Source: Asticcacaulis sp. (lineage in GTDB: Bacteria > Pseudomonadota > Alphaproteobacteria > Caulobacterales > Caulobacteraceae). Taken from it: a stretch of 64,000 nucleotides of DNA. The notes under the pieces were generated by a model. That model was not told the origin of the DNA and ran no database searches. It was given only the letters and a program-made list of their open reading frames with translations. Within the stretch, counting starts at the first letter, position 1, and each line of letters starts with the position of its first letter. The position numbers and the translations under genes were made by a program. Positions 1 to 7,593 of this stretch are shown here, in pieces. The stretch spans positions 1 through 64,000 of the forward strand of contig JANQAC010000001.1 of NCBI GenBank assembly GCA_024707255.1. Reading direction: 5' to 3'.

Positions 1-221
1 CAAAGAATTTTGCAGTTGCGAAATTCGGCGAAAATGCCGGCCGGCGCCCGCCTTCGAAATTGCCTTAAAGGACTCTAATCGCTGCAGTTTCCTGCGGTTC
101 ATGTCGTCGCCGTAAGACGTTGTCGTCGTCGGGAGGGCGGCTTCTAACCACCCCTCCCCCATGAGTCAACCGCGATTTCGTACTTTTTCTCAGATAGCGT
201 CGTTTATGCACAGAACACGGA
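1..221. other. Left-edge non-coding stretch
   Basis: No supported gene lies here. The stretch is downstream of the leftward CPBP protease gene. Around 130-162 a GGGAGGG run faces a CCCCTCCC run across a short loop and could form a hairpin, but there is no T-tract on either strand. I see no tRNA or other RNA signature. Confidence 0.4.
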
Positions 222-1163
222 CTAAACCGCCGTTTCCGCCAGCTTTTTCGGCGCCGGATAGCCTGCGCCCTGCTTCAGCGCACCCTTTGATACCTGCCAA
301 GCTATGGCCGCACCGAGCACAATCGAGGTCACAAGGCTGCCTTCCGGGCCAAAACTGGCGCCGGTCAGCCACCAGGCGGCACCGGGCTTGCCCATCAGAT
401 CGACGACGATCGGCGCCGCCGCCAGTTTTTCACCGCTGACTTCCAGGCCAAATCCAACGCCCAGCAGCCAGTTCCATGCCGTATGCCAGGCACAGACGCC
501 CCACAGCGAGCCTTCACGAATGGCGTAGAAGCTGAGGAAGATGGCGACCAGCACGATATTGAGCAGCCCCACGGCCAGTTCCGGCGACGGCTTGATATTG
601 CCTGCGTGCAGAAGCGAGAACACGATCATATTCACCGCTATGCCCCAATAGATGCCATGACGCGACGCGATGACCTGCAAAAGATAGCCGCGCATGGCGG
701 TCTCTTCGGTCGCGCCCTGCACCATGAAGCCGCAGAACAGCGCCACCAGCGGCACGAAGGTCATCAGGCTCGGCGCCTTCCAGAAACCGAGGCTCTCAAA
801 CTGATAACCGCCGAGTAGCCAGATACTGCCCACCACAGTTGCCAGAAAACCAAGCCCGATCGCCAGTCCGCGCAGATAACGCTTCACAAAATCGCCATTA
901 AAGCCAAGCGTCTGCGGTCCGCGGCGCTCGAACAGCCAGACCCACAGCAGAAAAATGCCGATGATCGGCCCAAAGATCAGGAGCTGATAGACATCGCCTA
1001 TCCAGCTTGTGCCGGGAATCAGCGGAATATGATTGATCAGCCCGATAAAGGCGCCCGGCATCATGCCAAGGATAATGAATATCACGCTCAAAGGGATGGC
1101 AAAAGCGGTCCAGGTCCGGCGATGTCGCTCGGTGCGGGGTGCGTAAAGTTCGATTCCTGCCAT
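222..1163 (-). CDS. CPBP-family intramembrane glutamic protease
   Basis: Polytopic membrane protein of about 313 residues from the chosen start. It carries the CPBP (CAAX protease / bacteriocin-processing, formerly Abi) signature in its second half: the EETAMRG motif (EExxxR), then FSLLHAGN (FxxxH), then AWHTAWN (HxxxN). Family knowledge: these are intramembrane glutamic proteases; substrates are usually unknown. The start at 1163 is preferred to an upstream one at 1244 because an AAAGGGG ribosome site lies just ahead of it and the upstream extension runs into the neighbouring gene. It is the last gene of a leftward cluster behind the DUF3147-like and trmJ genes. The substrate cannot be read from context. 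Confidence 0.85.
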   Translation of the reverse strand: MAGIELYAPRTERHRRTWTAFAIPLSVIFIILGMMPGAFIGLINHIPLIPGTSWIGDVYQLLIFGPIIGIFLLWVWLFERRGPQTLGFNGDFVKRYLRGLAIGLGFLATVVGSIWLLGGYQFESLGFWKAPSLMTFVPLVALFCGFMVQGATEETAMRGYLLQVIASRHGIYWGIAVNMIVFSLLHAGNIKPSPELAVGLLNIVLVAIFLSFYAIREGSLWGVCAWHTAWNWLLGVGFGLEVSGEKLAAAPIVVDLMGKPGAAWWLTGASFGPEGSLVTSIVLGAAIAWQVSKGALKQGAGYPAPKKLAETAV

Positions 1164-1188
1164 GATTGCCCCTTTTGAAATCCGCCCT

Positions 1189-1539
1189 CTATAGCTTGAG
1201 CCCGAAGCGCGGTCCGATAAATACCATCCCCATATACAAGCCAATGGTTAATGCGCAGCCACTGACCAGTGCAGGATAAAAGCCCACGCCCCGGCGCAGC
1301 AGGAACGGAATAAGCAGAAACATGGGCAAAGAGGGCAGCACGAACCAGAAAGTGCCTTCAGCATGGGCGGCCATGCGCTCGATATCTTTTGTATCGCGCC
1401 ACAGCCACAACATGCCCAGGATCGAGACCAGCGGGAGCGAGGCCACCAGCGCGCCAAAGCCCGGCCAGCGCTTGGCGATTTCAGAGACCGCCGCGATGAT
1501 AATACCCGATAGCAAAGCCTTGATCGCCAGATACAGCAT
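1189..1539 (-). CDS. DUF3147-like small membrane protein
   Basis: 116-residue protein made almost entirely of four hydrophobic segments (near residues 1-18, 30-46, 63-80 and 88-110) with short charged loops such as WRDTKDIER. Length and pattern fit the DUF3147 family of four-helix inner-membrane proteins, whose function is unknown. Its ATG overlaps the trmJ stop by one base (TAATG), so translation is probably coupled to trmJ. The CPBP protease gene starts 26 bases downstream. I infer one operon, with the small 2577-2326 gene at its head. Confidence 0.75.
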   Translation of the reverse strand: MLYLAIKALLSGIIIAAVSEIAKRWPGFGALVASLPLVSILGMLWLWRDTKDIERMAAHAEGTFWFVLPSLPMFLLIPFLLRRGVGFYPALVSGCALTIGLYMGMVFIGPRFGLKL

Positions 1540-2321
1540 TATTCGCCCTTCTCTGCTTTTTCCTTCGCCAATCGCGCGAGCACCCGCCCGCGCCCTTTGG
1601 TGAGTGCCGTCACCACGCCGCGCCAGGTGCGGATTTCCTGTTCGGTCAAATTGGCGCGATTGAGCGACGAGCGCAGGTTGCGCACCATGGAGGGCCGCTT
1701 GGCCTCCGGGAAGAAGAAGCCCGAAATATCCAGTTCGGCTTCCAGATGTTCATACAGCCCGACCAGATGCTTCATCTCGGCCGGCGGGTCCTGGTTTTTC
1801 GTGAACTCAGCGCCCGGCGCGTCCATGATCTGCAACCGCCATTCGTAGGCGACAATATTGACCGCCTGCGCCAGGTTCAGCGACGAAAAGCGCGGATCGA
1901 CCGGTATAGTGACAATATAATGGGCGTGAATCAAATCGTGCGTTTCCAGTCCGGTGCGCTCGGCGCCGAACAGCAGCCCGGTCTTAAGCCCCACGCGCGC
2001 CTTTTCCATGCCATCGGACGCACATTCCCGCGGCGTGATCACCGGCAGATTGACCTCGCGGTTGCGTGCCGTCGTGGCATAGACCACCTGCAGATCAGCC
2101 GTCGCTTCCTCTACAGTGGCATAGACCTTCGCCCCATCGAGCGGCCATTGCGCGCCGGCGGCCATGGTCCAGGCCTTTTCCTGCGGCCAGCCGTCACGCG
2201 GCGCGACAAGGCGCAACTCGGTCAGGCCGAAATTGCCCATGACGCGCGCCACAGCGCCGATATTTTCCGCCATCTGCGGCCGGTCAAGAATAATACAGGG
2301 AAGCTGGGGATGATAGGTCAT
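1539..2321 (-). CDS. trmJ: tRNA (cytidine/uridine-2'-O)-methyltransferase TrmJ-like (SPOUT family)
   Basis: SpoU/TrmH-type RNA 2'-O-ribose methyltransferase of about 260 residues. The three SPOUT motifs are visible: NIGAVARVMGNFG near the N-terminus (RNA-binding Asn/Arg), GLLFGAERTGLE in the middle and SLNLAQAVNIVAYE, which form the knotted SAM site. The C-terminal extension of about 90 charged residues is typical of TrmJ, which methylates position 32 of several tRNAs. The start at 2321 (MTYHPQ) lies 5 bases after the upstream gene's stop; a TTG four codons earlier is possible. No clear Shine-Dalgarno is seen, so it may rely on coupling to the upstream gene. TrmJ rather than another SpoU enzyme is a family-level call. 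Confidence 0.85.
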   Translation of the reverse strand: MTYHPQLPCIILDRPQMAENIGAVARVMGNFGLTELRLVAPRDGWPQEKAWTMAAGAQWPLDGAKVYATVEEATADLQVVYATTARNREVNLPVITPRECASDGMEKARVGLKTGLLFGAERTGLETHDLIHAHYIVTIPVDPRFSSLNLAQAVNIVAYEWRLQIMDAPGAEFTKNQDPPAEMKHLVGLYEHLEAELDISGFFFPEAKRPSMVRNLRSSLNRANLTEQEIRTWRGVVTALTKGRGRVLARLAKEKAEKGE

Positions 2322-2325
2322 AATA

Positions 2326-2577
2326 TTAAGCAATTATTTTGACAAGAACGAGAAACGAAACAATTAAAACAACAACACAAATAACTAAAGTTACATAATA
2401 AACGGCGAGCGTGGCGCCAAATATTACTGGATTATTTTCTTTATCTAACTCTATTAACTGATGATTTCTGATTACGCCATTTTTTCTAGCGGAAACAATC
2501 TGAAAAACACACCATAAAGCTACCAGGCCCACCGGAAGCCAGAAGAGCCAATTTTTAATTAAAGCAATAATTTGCAT
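2326..2577 (-). CDS. Small AT-rich two-helix membrane protein, unknown
   Basis: 83-residue protein with two predicted transmembrane segments (residues about 8-28 and 52-80) joined by a charged loop. I do not recognise the family. The ATG at 2577 is favoured because AGAGG lies a few bases upstream; an in-frame start five codons earlier lacks this. Base composition is strikingly AT-rich (many AAA, AAT, ATA and TTA codons) against GC-rich neighbours, so it may have been acquired separately. It ends 5 bases before trmJ and leads the same leftward transcription unit. Confidence 0.6.
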   Translation of the reverse strand: MQIIALIKNWLFWLPVGLVALWCVFQIVSARKNGVIRNHQLIELDKENNPVIFGATLAVYYVTLVICVVVLIVSFLVLVKIIA

Positions 2578-2630
2578 TCGCCTCTCTCGCACTTGTCCGC
2601 GCTTATAGCGCGTGACGCGCGGGCGTCAAA

Positions 2631-2686
2631 CGACACAACACTAAAGTTTTAACTTGACTATTAGCACTCACGACACAATACTGAAG
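2631..2686 (+). promoter_or_regulatory. Paired direct repeats and promoter ahead of the SRPBCC-arsR operon
   Basis: Two near-identical 16-base direct repeats, CGACACAACACTAAAG at 2631-2646 and CGACACAATACTGAAG at 2671-2686, differ at two positions and start exactly 40 bases apart (about four helical turns). Between them lies TTGACT (2654-2659), with CAATAC (2676-2681) 16 bases further on as a possible -10. The arrangement suggests a promoter flanked by, and overlapping, binding sites for the ArsR regulator encoded downstream. The repeats are seen; their use as operators is inference. Confidence 0.4.
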
Positions 2687-2716
2687 CCATAGCTTCACTG
2701 TCAGAAAGGCAGCGCC

Positions 2717-3178
2717 ATGACCCAGCCCGTCGTCCACCACACCTTCATTATTGAAAAGATCTACCCGAAGCCGCCGGCAGCCGTTTTCGCCGCCTTTTCC
2801 GATCCGGCCCAAAAATCCCGCTGGCTCAGCGCCGGCCGGCAGGCCATGACCGGGTTCGAGCTGGATTTCCGCGTCGGCGGCCGCGAATTCGCCGGCTACC
2901 TCATGGGCGCCGATACGCCCTTTGAAGGCGCGAAAATGACCAGTGACGGCCTCTATCTCGATATCGTGCAGAATGAGCGTATCGTTATTGGCTCCAACAT
3001 GGCGATGAACGACCGCTCCTTCTCCGCCGCCCTGCTCACCTTCGAGTTCCTGGCGGATGGCGACAGCACAAAACTCATCCTCACCCACCAGGGCGCCTTC
3101 TTCGAGCATTCCGATGGCCCCGAAATGCGCCAGCACGGCTGGACCAAGCTGCTGGACCAGTTGGCGGATACACTTTGA
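2717..3178 (+). CDS. SRPBCC (AHSA1/START-fold) domain protein
   Basis: 153 residues, a single SRPBCC domain of the AHSA1-like (polyketide cyclase / Aha1 C-terminal) type. It opens with the family pattern of a beta strand followed by YPKPPAAVFAAFSDP and the SRWLSAG tryptophan motif, and ends with the GWTKLLDQLADTL helix that closes the ligand cavity. Such proteins bind hydrophobic ligands; the ligand here is unknown. The ATG has AGAAAGGC upstream. The last bases overlap the start of the ArsR gene (TTGA), so the two are translationally coupled. The pairing of an SRPBCC protein with an ArsR regulator is a common arrangement in proteobacteria. Confidence 0.85.
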   Translation: MTQPVVHHTFIIEKIYPKPPAAVFAAFSDPAQKSRWLSAGRQAMTGFELDFRVGGREFAGYLMGADTPFEGAKMTSDGLYLDIVQNERIVIGSNMAMNDRSFSAALLTFEFLADGDSTKLILTHQGAFFEHSDGPEMRQHGWTKLLDQLADTL

Positions 3179-3483
3179 GCGACATCGCTAAAATCTTCCA
3201 CGCCTTAGGGGATCCCACCCGCCGCGATATGGTCGAGCGCCTGACCGACGCGCCCTTGTCGGTCTCCAGACTGGCCGAACCCTATGCCATGAGCCTGACC
3301 GCCGTCGGCCAGCACCTCGCCATTCTGGAAGCCGCCGGCCTGGTCACGACGCAGAAATCCGGTCGGGTGCGCACCTGCGCGCTCGCCCAGCCCGGCCTTG
3401 ACGCCCTGGGCGACTGGCTGGCCGCGCGTCGGTCTCCGTGGGCGCAGAAACTGGACGCCCTGCGCGATATGCTGGACGAATAA
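3175..3483 (+). CDS. ArsR-family winged-helix transcriptional regulator
   Basis: 102-residue regulator with the ArsR winged-helix fold. IFHALGDPTRRDMVERL is the signature first helix, followed by a helix-turn-helix (LSVSRLAEPYAMSLTAVGQHLAILE) and the wing AGLVTTQKSGRVRTCAL. It has no CxC metal-sensing motif in helix alpha-3, so it is not an arsenic or cadmium sensor of the classical kind. It starts at a TTG whose last two bases are the first two of the SRPBCC stop codon, i.e. a 4-base overlap. It most likely represses its own operon through the repeats at 2631-2686 (inference). Confidence 0.88.
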   Translation: MSDIAKIFHALGDPTRRDMVERLTDAPLSVSRLAEPYAMSLTAVGQHLAILEAAGLVTTQKSGRVRTCALAQPGLDALGDWLAARRSPWAQKLDALRDMLDE

Positions 3484-3489
3484 AGGGGC

Positions 3490-3612
3490 TTACCGGTATT
3501 CGCGGAACGCCAGGAAAACCAGCATCACCAGGGCCAGCGGCAGAAGCGCAAAGGCGCGGGCCGTATCCATCCATTCGGGATGTTTGGGCGTTTCAATCGA
3601 TTGCGTGTTCAT
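3490..3612 (-). CDS. 40-residue single-pass membrane protein, unknown
   Basis: Short gene reading from an ATG at 3610-3612, preceded by a good ribosome site (GAGGTG), to a TAA at 3490-3492. The 40-residue product has a polar N-terminus ending in HPEWMDTAR, one hydrophobic helix (about residues 17-36, AFALLPLALVMLVFLAF) and a short basic tail. It is convergent to the arsR gene, 7 bases from its stop. No family recognised. A clean ribosome site, a sensible membrane topology and the lack of any other gene in the interval support it, but nothing more can be said of function. Confidence 0.5.
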   Translation of the reverse strand: MNTQSIETPKHPEWMDTARAFALLPLALVMLVFLAFREYR

Positions 3613-3709
3613 TTCGGCACCTCACTGTTGTTTACGCAAGGGCAATGCAAGCGCCGGGCCACATTTTACCGGCCCCAAACACAATGATCCGGGCGCCCAA
3701 TTTACCGTT

Positions 3710-3737
3710 TTGCGCCGCCCACCTTTTCCGCTATAGC
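3710..3737 (+). promoter_or_regulatory. Candidate icd promoter
   Basis: TTGCGC (3710-3715) and TATAGC (3732-3737) are separated by 16 bases and lie about 70 bases ahead of the icd start. This is the best sigma-70-like match in the interval; it is a pattern-based call. Confidence 0.35.
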
Positions 3738-3807
3738 ACCTGCCGTTAGCGGCATGGCCGGCCCTGTGCGCCCCCTTGTCAGCTCCCGTTTGGAAAAGGA
3801 TTCTGTA

Positions 3808-5021
3808 ATGGCTAAAATCAAGGTGGCGAACCCGGTCGTCGATATCGACGGCGACGAAATGACCCGCATCATCTGGCAGCTTATCAAGGACAAGCTGATC
3901 CACCCCTACCTGGACATCAATCTCCAGTATTTCGACCTGGGCATGGAACACCGCGACGCCACCGACGACCAGGTGACGATCGATGCCGCCAATGCCATCA
4001 AGGCGTGCGGCGTCGGCGTCAAGTGCGCCACCATTACGCCTGACGAGGCCCGCGTGAAGGAATTCGGCCTGAAGAAGATGTGGAAGTCGCCCAACGGCAC
4101 CATCCGCAACATCCTGGGCGGCGTTGTGTTCCGTGAACCGATCATCTGCTCGAACGTGCCGCGCCTCGTCCCCGGCTGGACCCAGCCGATCGTCGTTGGC
4201 CGTCACGCCTTCGGCGACCAGTACAAGGCCACCGACTTCCTCGTCCCAGTCCCGGCAAGCTGACCATGAAGTTCGAAGGCGATGACGGCAAGGTGCAGGA
4301 ATACGAAGTGTTCCAGTTCCCCGGCGCCGGCGTGGCCATGGGCATGTACAACCTCGACGCCTCGATCCGCGATTTTGCCCGGGCCTCGTTCGAATACGGC
4401 ATCGCCCGCCACTATCCGGTCTACCTGTCGACCAAGAACACCATTCTGAAAGCCTATGACGGCCGCTTCAAGGACATCTTCGCCGAAATCTTTGAGGCCG
4501 AATACGCCGCCAAGTACAAGGAACTGGGCCTGACCTACGAGCACCGCCTGATCGACGACATGGTCGCTTCGGCGCTGAAGTGGTCCGGCGGTTTCGTGTG
4601 GGCCTGTAAGAATTATGACGGCGACGTCCAGTCCGATACCGTGGCGCAGGGCTATGGCTCGCTCGGCCTGATGACCTCGGCCCTGGTCACGCCGGACGGC
4701 AAGATCATGGAAGCCGAAGCCGCCCACGGCACCGTCACCCGTCACTACCGCCAGCACCAGAAGGGCGAAGCCACCTCGACCAATTCGATGGCCTCGATCT
4801 TCGCCTGGACCCAAGGTCTGAAGCACCGTGCCAAGCTCGATGGCAATGCCGAGCTGAACACCTTCGCCGAAACCCTGGAAAAGGTCTGCATCGACACTGT
4901 CGAAGCCGGCTTCATGACCAAGGATCTGGCCCTGCTGGTCGGCCCGACGCAGGGCTGGCTGACGACCGAGGGCTTCCTCGACAAGATCAGCGAAAACCTG
5001 ACCAAGGCCTTGGCCGCCTAA
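3808..5021 (+). pseudogene. icd: NADP-dependent isocitrate dehydrogenase, one-base frameshift
   Basis: Homodimeric eukaryote-like (type II) isocitrate dehydrogenase, which converts isocitrate to 2-oxoglutarate and CO2 with NADP+ in the TCA cycle. It starts at the ATG at 3808 behind AAAAGGA. The N-terminal part ([31 protein letters not shown], substrate loop) reads to about residue 147 and then hits TGA at 4261. The remainder continues in another frame from 4266 (MKFEGDDGK, then [16 protein letters not shown] and [13 protein letters not shown]). Restoring one G at 4248-4249 gives the family sequence [17 protein letters not shown] with no gap, total about 404 residues, the normal length. As icd is a core gene and all else is intact, a sequencing or assembly indel is more likely than true loss. 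Confidence 0.9.
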
Positions 5022-5072
5022 GTTATCATGGGGGAAACAAGCTTTCCCCCATGCGCCCCCTTTGAAAAAAGA

Positions 5073-5106
5073 GCCGCCGCATCCTCACCGATGCGACGGC
5101 TTTTTT
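5073..5106 (+). terminator. Rho-independent terminator after icd
   Basis: GCCG-C-CGCATC (5073-5083) pairs with GATGCG-A-CGGC (5090-5100) across a six-base loop with one internal mismatch, followed directly by TTTTTT. A textbook intrinsic terminator about 50 bases beyond the icd stop. Confidence 0.85.
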
Positions 5107-5113
5107 CTTTTCT

Positions 5114-5180
5114 CCTCCCCATTTCTTAAATGGGGAGGTGGCAGTGGCGAAGTCCGCAGGACTGGTGCCACTGACGGAGG
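5114..5180. repeat. Intergenic palindromic repeat, unit 1
   Basis: A perfect 11-base inverted repeat, CCTCCCCATTT (5114-5124) and AAATGGGGAGG (5128-5138), is followed by a GTGGC...GCCAC hairpin and ACGGAGGGG. It belongs to a GC-rich intergenic family seen seven times in the window (also near 11041, 12166, 15101, 45113, 58102 and 59727). Confidence 0.6.
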
Positions 5181-5186
5181 GGCGCC

Positions 5187-5215
5187 TTGACGCCCTGCCC
5201 TCCCCCTGAAATAGT
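5187..5215 (+). promoter_or_regulatory. Promoter-like element ahead of CE2 gene 1
   Basis: TTGACG (5187-5192), 17 bases, then AATAGT (5210-5215). The same element with 28 of 30 bases conserved recurs at 6419-6447 ahead of the second CE2 gene, which supports a functional shared promoter. Confidence 0.5.
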
Positions 5216-5244
5216 CGCCGCATAACCATAAGGAAACCGGGACG

Positions 5245-6396
5245 ATGCACATTGGGGCGGGACTGATACTGACAGGACTACTCGCCACCGGCGCATACGC
5301 CGCACCGCCTAAGCTCGAAACCCTCCCGCAGGTTCCCGCCGGCTATATCAAGGTGGCGCAGTCCGTACACGGCCGCTATTCCAACGCCGACGCCCTCGCG
5401 TCCGTCCTCGCCGGCAAGGCGTCACTAGATGACGACCTGCCGGTCAGCTTCCAATGGCCGGGCATCTATATCGAGGCCGAGTTCGGCGGCCCCGAAATCC
5501 TGATCAATTTTGGCAACACGACCGACGCCTTCACCGTCTACATCGATGGGGAGGAATCCGCTAAGGTCATCAAGCCCGGCAACACAGTCTATCGCCTCGG
5601 CGGCCTGGCCCGGGGCTGGCACCGCCTCCGCATCGAGAAGACCGACGAATCGCAGGACACGGTCGGCACCTTCGGCAATATGTGGATCGGCCCGAAGGAA
5701 GATTTCCGCTGGCCTGAGCCCCGCGCCCACCAGATCGAGTTTATCGGCGATTCCTATACCGCCGGTTATGGCAATACCTCGTCCAAACGCGAATGCACTG
5801 AGGAAGAGGTCTGGGCCACCACTGATACGCAACAAGCCTTCGGCCCGCTCACCGCCAAACACTATGACGCAGATTACCAGATCAACGCCTATTCCGGCAT
5901 CGGCATTGTCCGCAATTACAATGGCGGGGCGCCGAAGCGCAACATGCCGCTGCTTTATCGTTCGGCGCTGATCGAGGACGAAACCGTCCATCCCTACAAT
6001 AATCCCCAATGGAACCCGGCCATCGTCGTCATCGCGCTCGGCGGCAACGACTTCTCAACGCCCGTTCACGCTGGTGAAAAATGGGCCAGTGAAAACGCTT
6101 TGACCAACGATTACATCGCCTCTTACGTCGCCTTCGTCCAGCAGGTCCGCGCCAGCCATCCCGACGCCCGCTTTATCCTGATGAACTATGGCGAGGACCG
6201 GGTCGCCGCTGCCATTGCCGAGGTCATCGAACGCCTCAATGCCGCCGGCGAAACCCGCGTCGCATCGCTCGATGTCGGCAAAGGATTCGCCCTGACCGGC
6301 TGCGACTGGCACCTGAATACCGCCAATGACAAACGCATCAGCGACAGCCTGATCGCCTATATCGACGCCCATCCTGAGCTTTGGCAGGGTAAATAG
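5245..6396 (+). CDS. Secreted CE2-like SGNH acetylesterase, copy 1
   Basis: 383 residues. A signal peptide (residues 1-19, ending GAYA) is followed by a jelly-roll-like N-terminal domain (FQWPGIYIEAEFGG onward) and a C-terminal SGNH hydrolase domain. The SGNH blocks are IEFIGDSYTAGYGN (block I, nucleophile Ser about 170), a Gly-Ile-Gly-Ile-Val-Arg segment (block II), LGGNDFSTP (block III, Asn) and GCDWHLN near the C-terminus (catalytic His). This two-domain order is that of carbohydrate esterase family 2, which removes acetyl groups from plant polysaccharides. Activity and substrate are inferred from family. AAGGAAA lies ahead of the ATG. It has its own promoter-like element and is the first of four tandem paralogues. 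Confidence 0.82.
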   Translation: MHIGAGLILTGLLATGAYAAPPKLETLPQVPAGYIKVAQSVHGRYSNADALASVLAGKASLDDDLPVSFQWPGIYIEAEFGGPEILINFGNTTDAFTVYIDGEESAKVIKPGNTVYRLGGLARGWHRLRIEKTDESQDTVGTFGNMWIGPKEDFRWPEPRAHQIEFIGDSYTAGYGNTSSKRECTEEEVWATTDTQQAFGPLTAKHYDADYQINAYSGIGIVRNYNGGAPKRNMPLLYRSALIEDETVHPYNNPQWNPAIVVIALGGNDFSTPVHAGEKWASENALTNDYIASYVAFVQQVRASHPDARFILMNYGEDRVAAAIAEVIERLNAAGETRVASLDVGKGFALTGCDWHLNTANDKRISDSLIAYIDAHPELWQGK

Positions 6397-6418
6397 CCAG
6401 CGCCAGTTTACCCTGATC

Positions 6419-6447
6419 TTGACGCCCTGCCCCGCCCCTGAAATAGT
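6419..6447 (+). promoter_or_regulatory. Promoter-like element ahead of CE2 gene 2, near-copy of the one at 5187
   Basis: TTGACG (6419-6424), 17 bases, AATAGT (6442-6447), followed by the same C. The flanking and spacer bases are almost identical to 5187-5215, so the promoter seems to have been duplicated with the gene. Confidence 0.5.
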
Positions 6448-6477
6448 CCAATCCATAAAAATAATGGAGTTGAGACG

Positions 6478-7593
6478 ATGCGGCATTTGGGGCGCAATCT
6501 GGGATGGGCAGCCATCACGGCCATTCTGATGGCCGGAACAGCGCAGGCGCAAAAAATAGAGCATATTCCGGCCGCATCTACACCTGCCGGAACCCAGCTT
6601 CCAGTGCGCACCGGCGGACGAACCACCAGCCCGGACGGTAATCCGCCCTTCACCCATCAATGGCCCGGCATCTATTGGGAAAGCCGTTTCAGGGGAACCG
6701 AAGTGACCGTCGCCTTTGCCGATCCGGTCAATATCCTGCATATTTCCATCGACGGTAAACGGGTCGATACAGTCAGCAAACCCGGTGAATCACAGGTGCG
6801 TATCTCCGGATTGAGCGACGGCATTCACGAAATTCTTGTAGAAAAAGCGACTGAAAGCCAGAGCGACGCCGCCACTTTCAAGGGCTTTTATGTCCCGCAA
6901 CAGAAAGATCGCCTGCCGCTCGGTATTCCACCGGTCTACAGCATGGAGTTCATTGGCGATTCCTATACCGTCGGCTATGGCAATACCGCCGGAAAGCGCA
7001 CCTGTACGCCGGACGAGCTCTGGGCCTCGACCGACACCACCCAGGCCTTCGGTCCGCTGACGGCGCGTCATTATGGCGCCATGTACCAGATCAATGCCTT
7101 TTCCGGCCGCGGCATTGTGCGCAACTATGACGGCTTCGCCGGCGACAGCCTGCCCCAGCTTTACGCCTACACCGTGTTCGACGGCCAGACGAAATATCTA
7201 AAGCCGGATTGGCTACAGCCCCAGATCATCGTCATCGCGCTCGGCACCAATGACTTCTCCACGCCGGTCCATGCCGGTGAAAAGTGGAATAATCAGGATG
7301 AACTGATCGCCGATTATGAAGCAACCTATGTCGCCTTCGTCAAATCCCTGCGCGAAAAGACCCCCAACGCCACTATCCTGCTGATTTCCTATGACCCGGC
7401 CACCTCGCCGCAGATCAGCACGGTGCGCGACCGCCTCAAAGCTGATGGCGACGGCAAGGTCGATTTCCTTGAGATCACTGATTTCACCAAGAATGCCTGC
7501 GACTACCACCCCGATACCAATGACGACCGCAAGATCAGCAATACCCTGATCGCCTGGATCGATGCCCACCCCGACGTTTGGCAGGGCAAATAG
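6478..7593 (+). CDS. Secreted CE2-like SGNH acetylesterase, copy 2
   Basis: 371 residues with a signal peptide (cleavage near GTAQA-QK), an N-terminal beta domain (HQWPGIYWESRFRGTEV) and an SGNH domain. Blocks: MEFIGDSYTVGYGNTAG (nucleophile Ser), GRGIVRNYDGF, LGTNDFSTPVHAGEKW and ACDYHPDTNDD (His). Domain order and length match copy 1, and the two share most key residues. GGAG lies 9 bases ahead of the ATG. The stop codon TAG is followed at once by the ATG of copy 3, so copies 2 and 3 and the metallopeptidase form one transcription unit. Predicted to deacetylate a polysaccharide outside the cytoplasm; the exact substrate is unknown. Confidence 0.82.
   Translation: MRHLGRNLGWAAITAILMAGTAQAQKIEHIPAASTPAGTQLPVRTGGRTTSPDGNPPFTHQWPGIYWESRFRGTEVTVAFADPVNILHISIDGKRVDTVSKPGESQVRISGLSDGIHEILVEKATESQSDAATFKGFYVPQQKDRLPLGIPPVYSMEFIGDSYTVGYGNTAGKRTCTPDELWASTDTTQAFGPLTARHYGAMYQINAFSGRGIVRNYDGFAGDSLPQLYAYTVFDGQTKYLKPDWLQPQIIVIALGTNDFSTPVHAGEKWNNQDELIADYEATYVAFVKSLREKTPNATILLISYDPATSPQISTVRDRLKADGDGKVDFLEITDFTKNACDYHPDTNDDRKISNTLIAWIDAHPDVWQGK

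Noticed and set aside
2661..2669. TTAGCACTC, the left half of a CIRCE (HrcA) element
   Set aside because: The expected right half GAGTGCTAA after nine bases is absent (only about three of nine positions match), and no heat-shock gene is nearby.
3808..5021. Split icd as two real proteins
   Set aside because: The second half has no independent ribosome site or known stand-alone domain, and one added base restores the exact family sequence.
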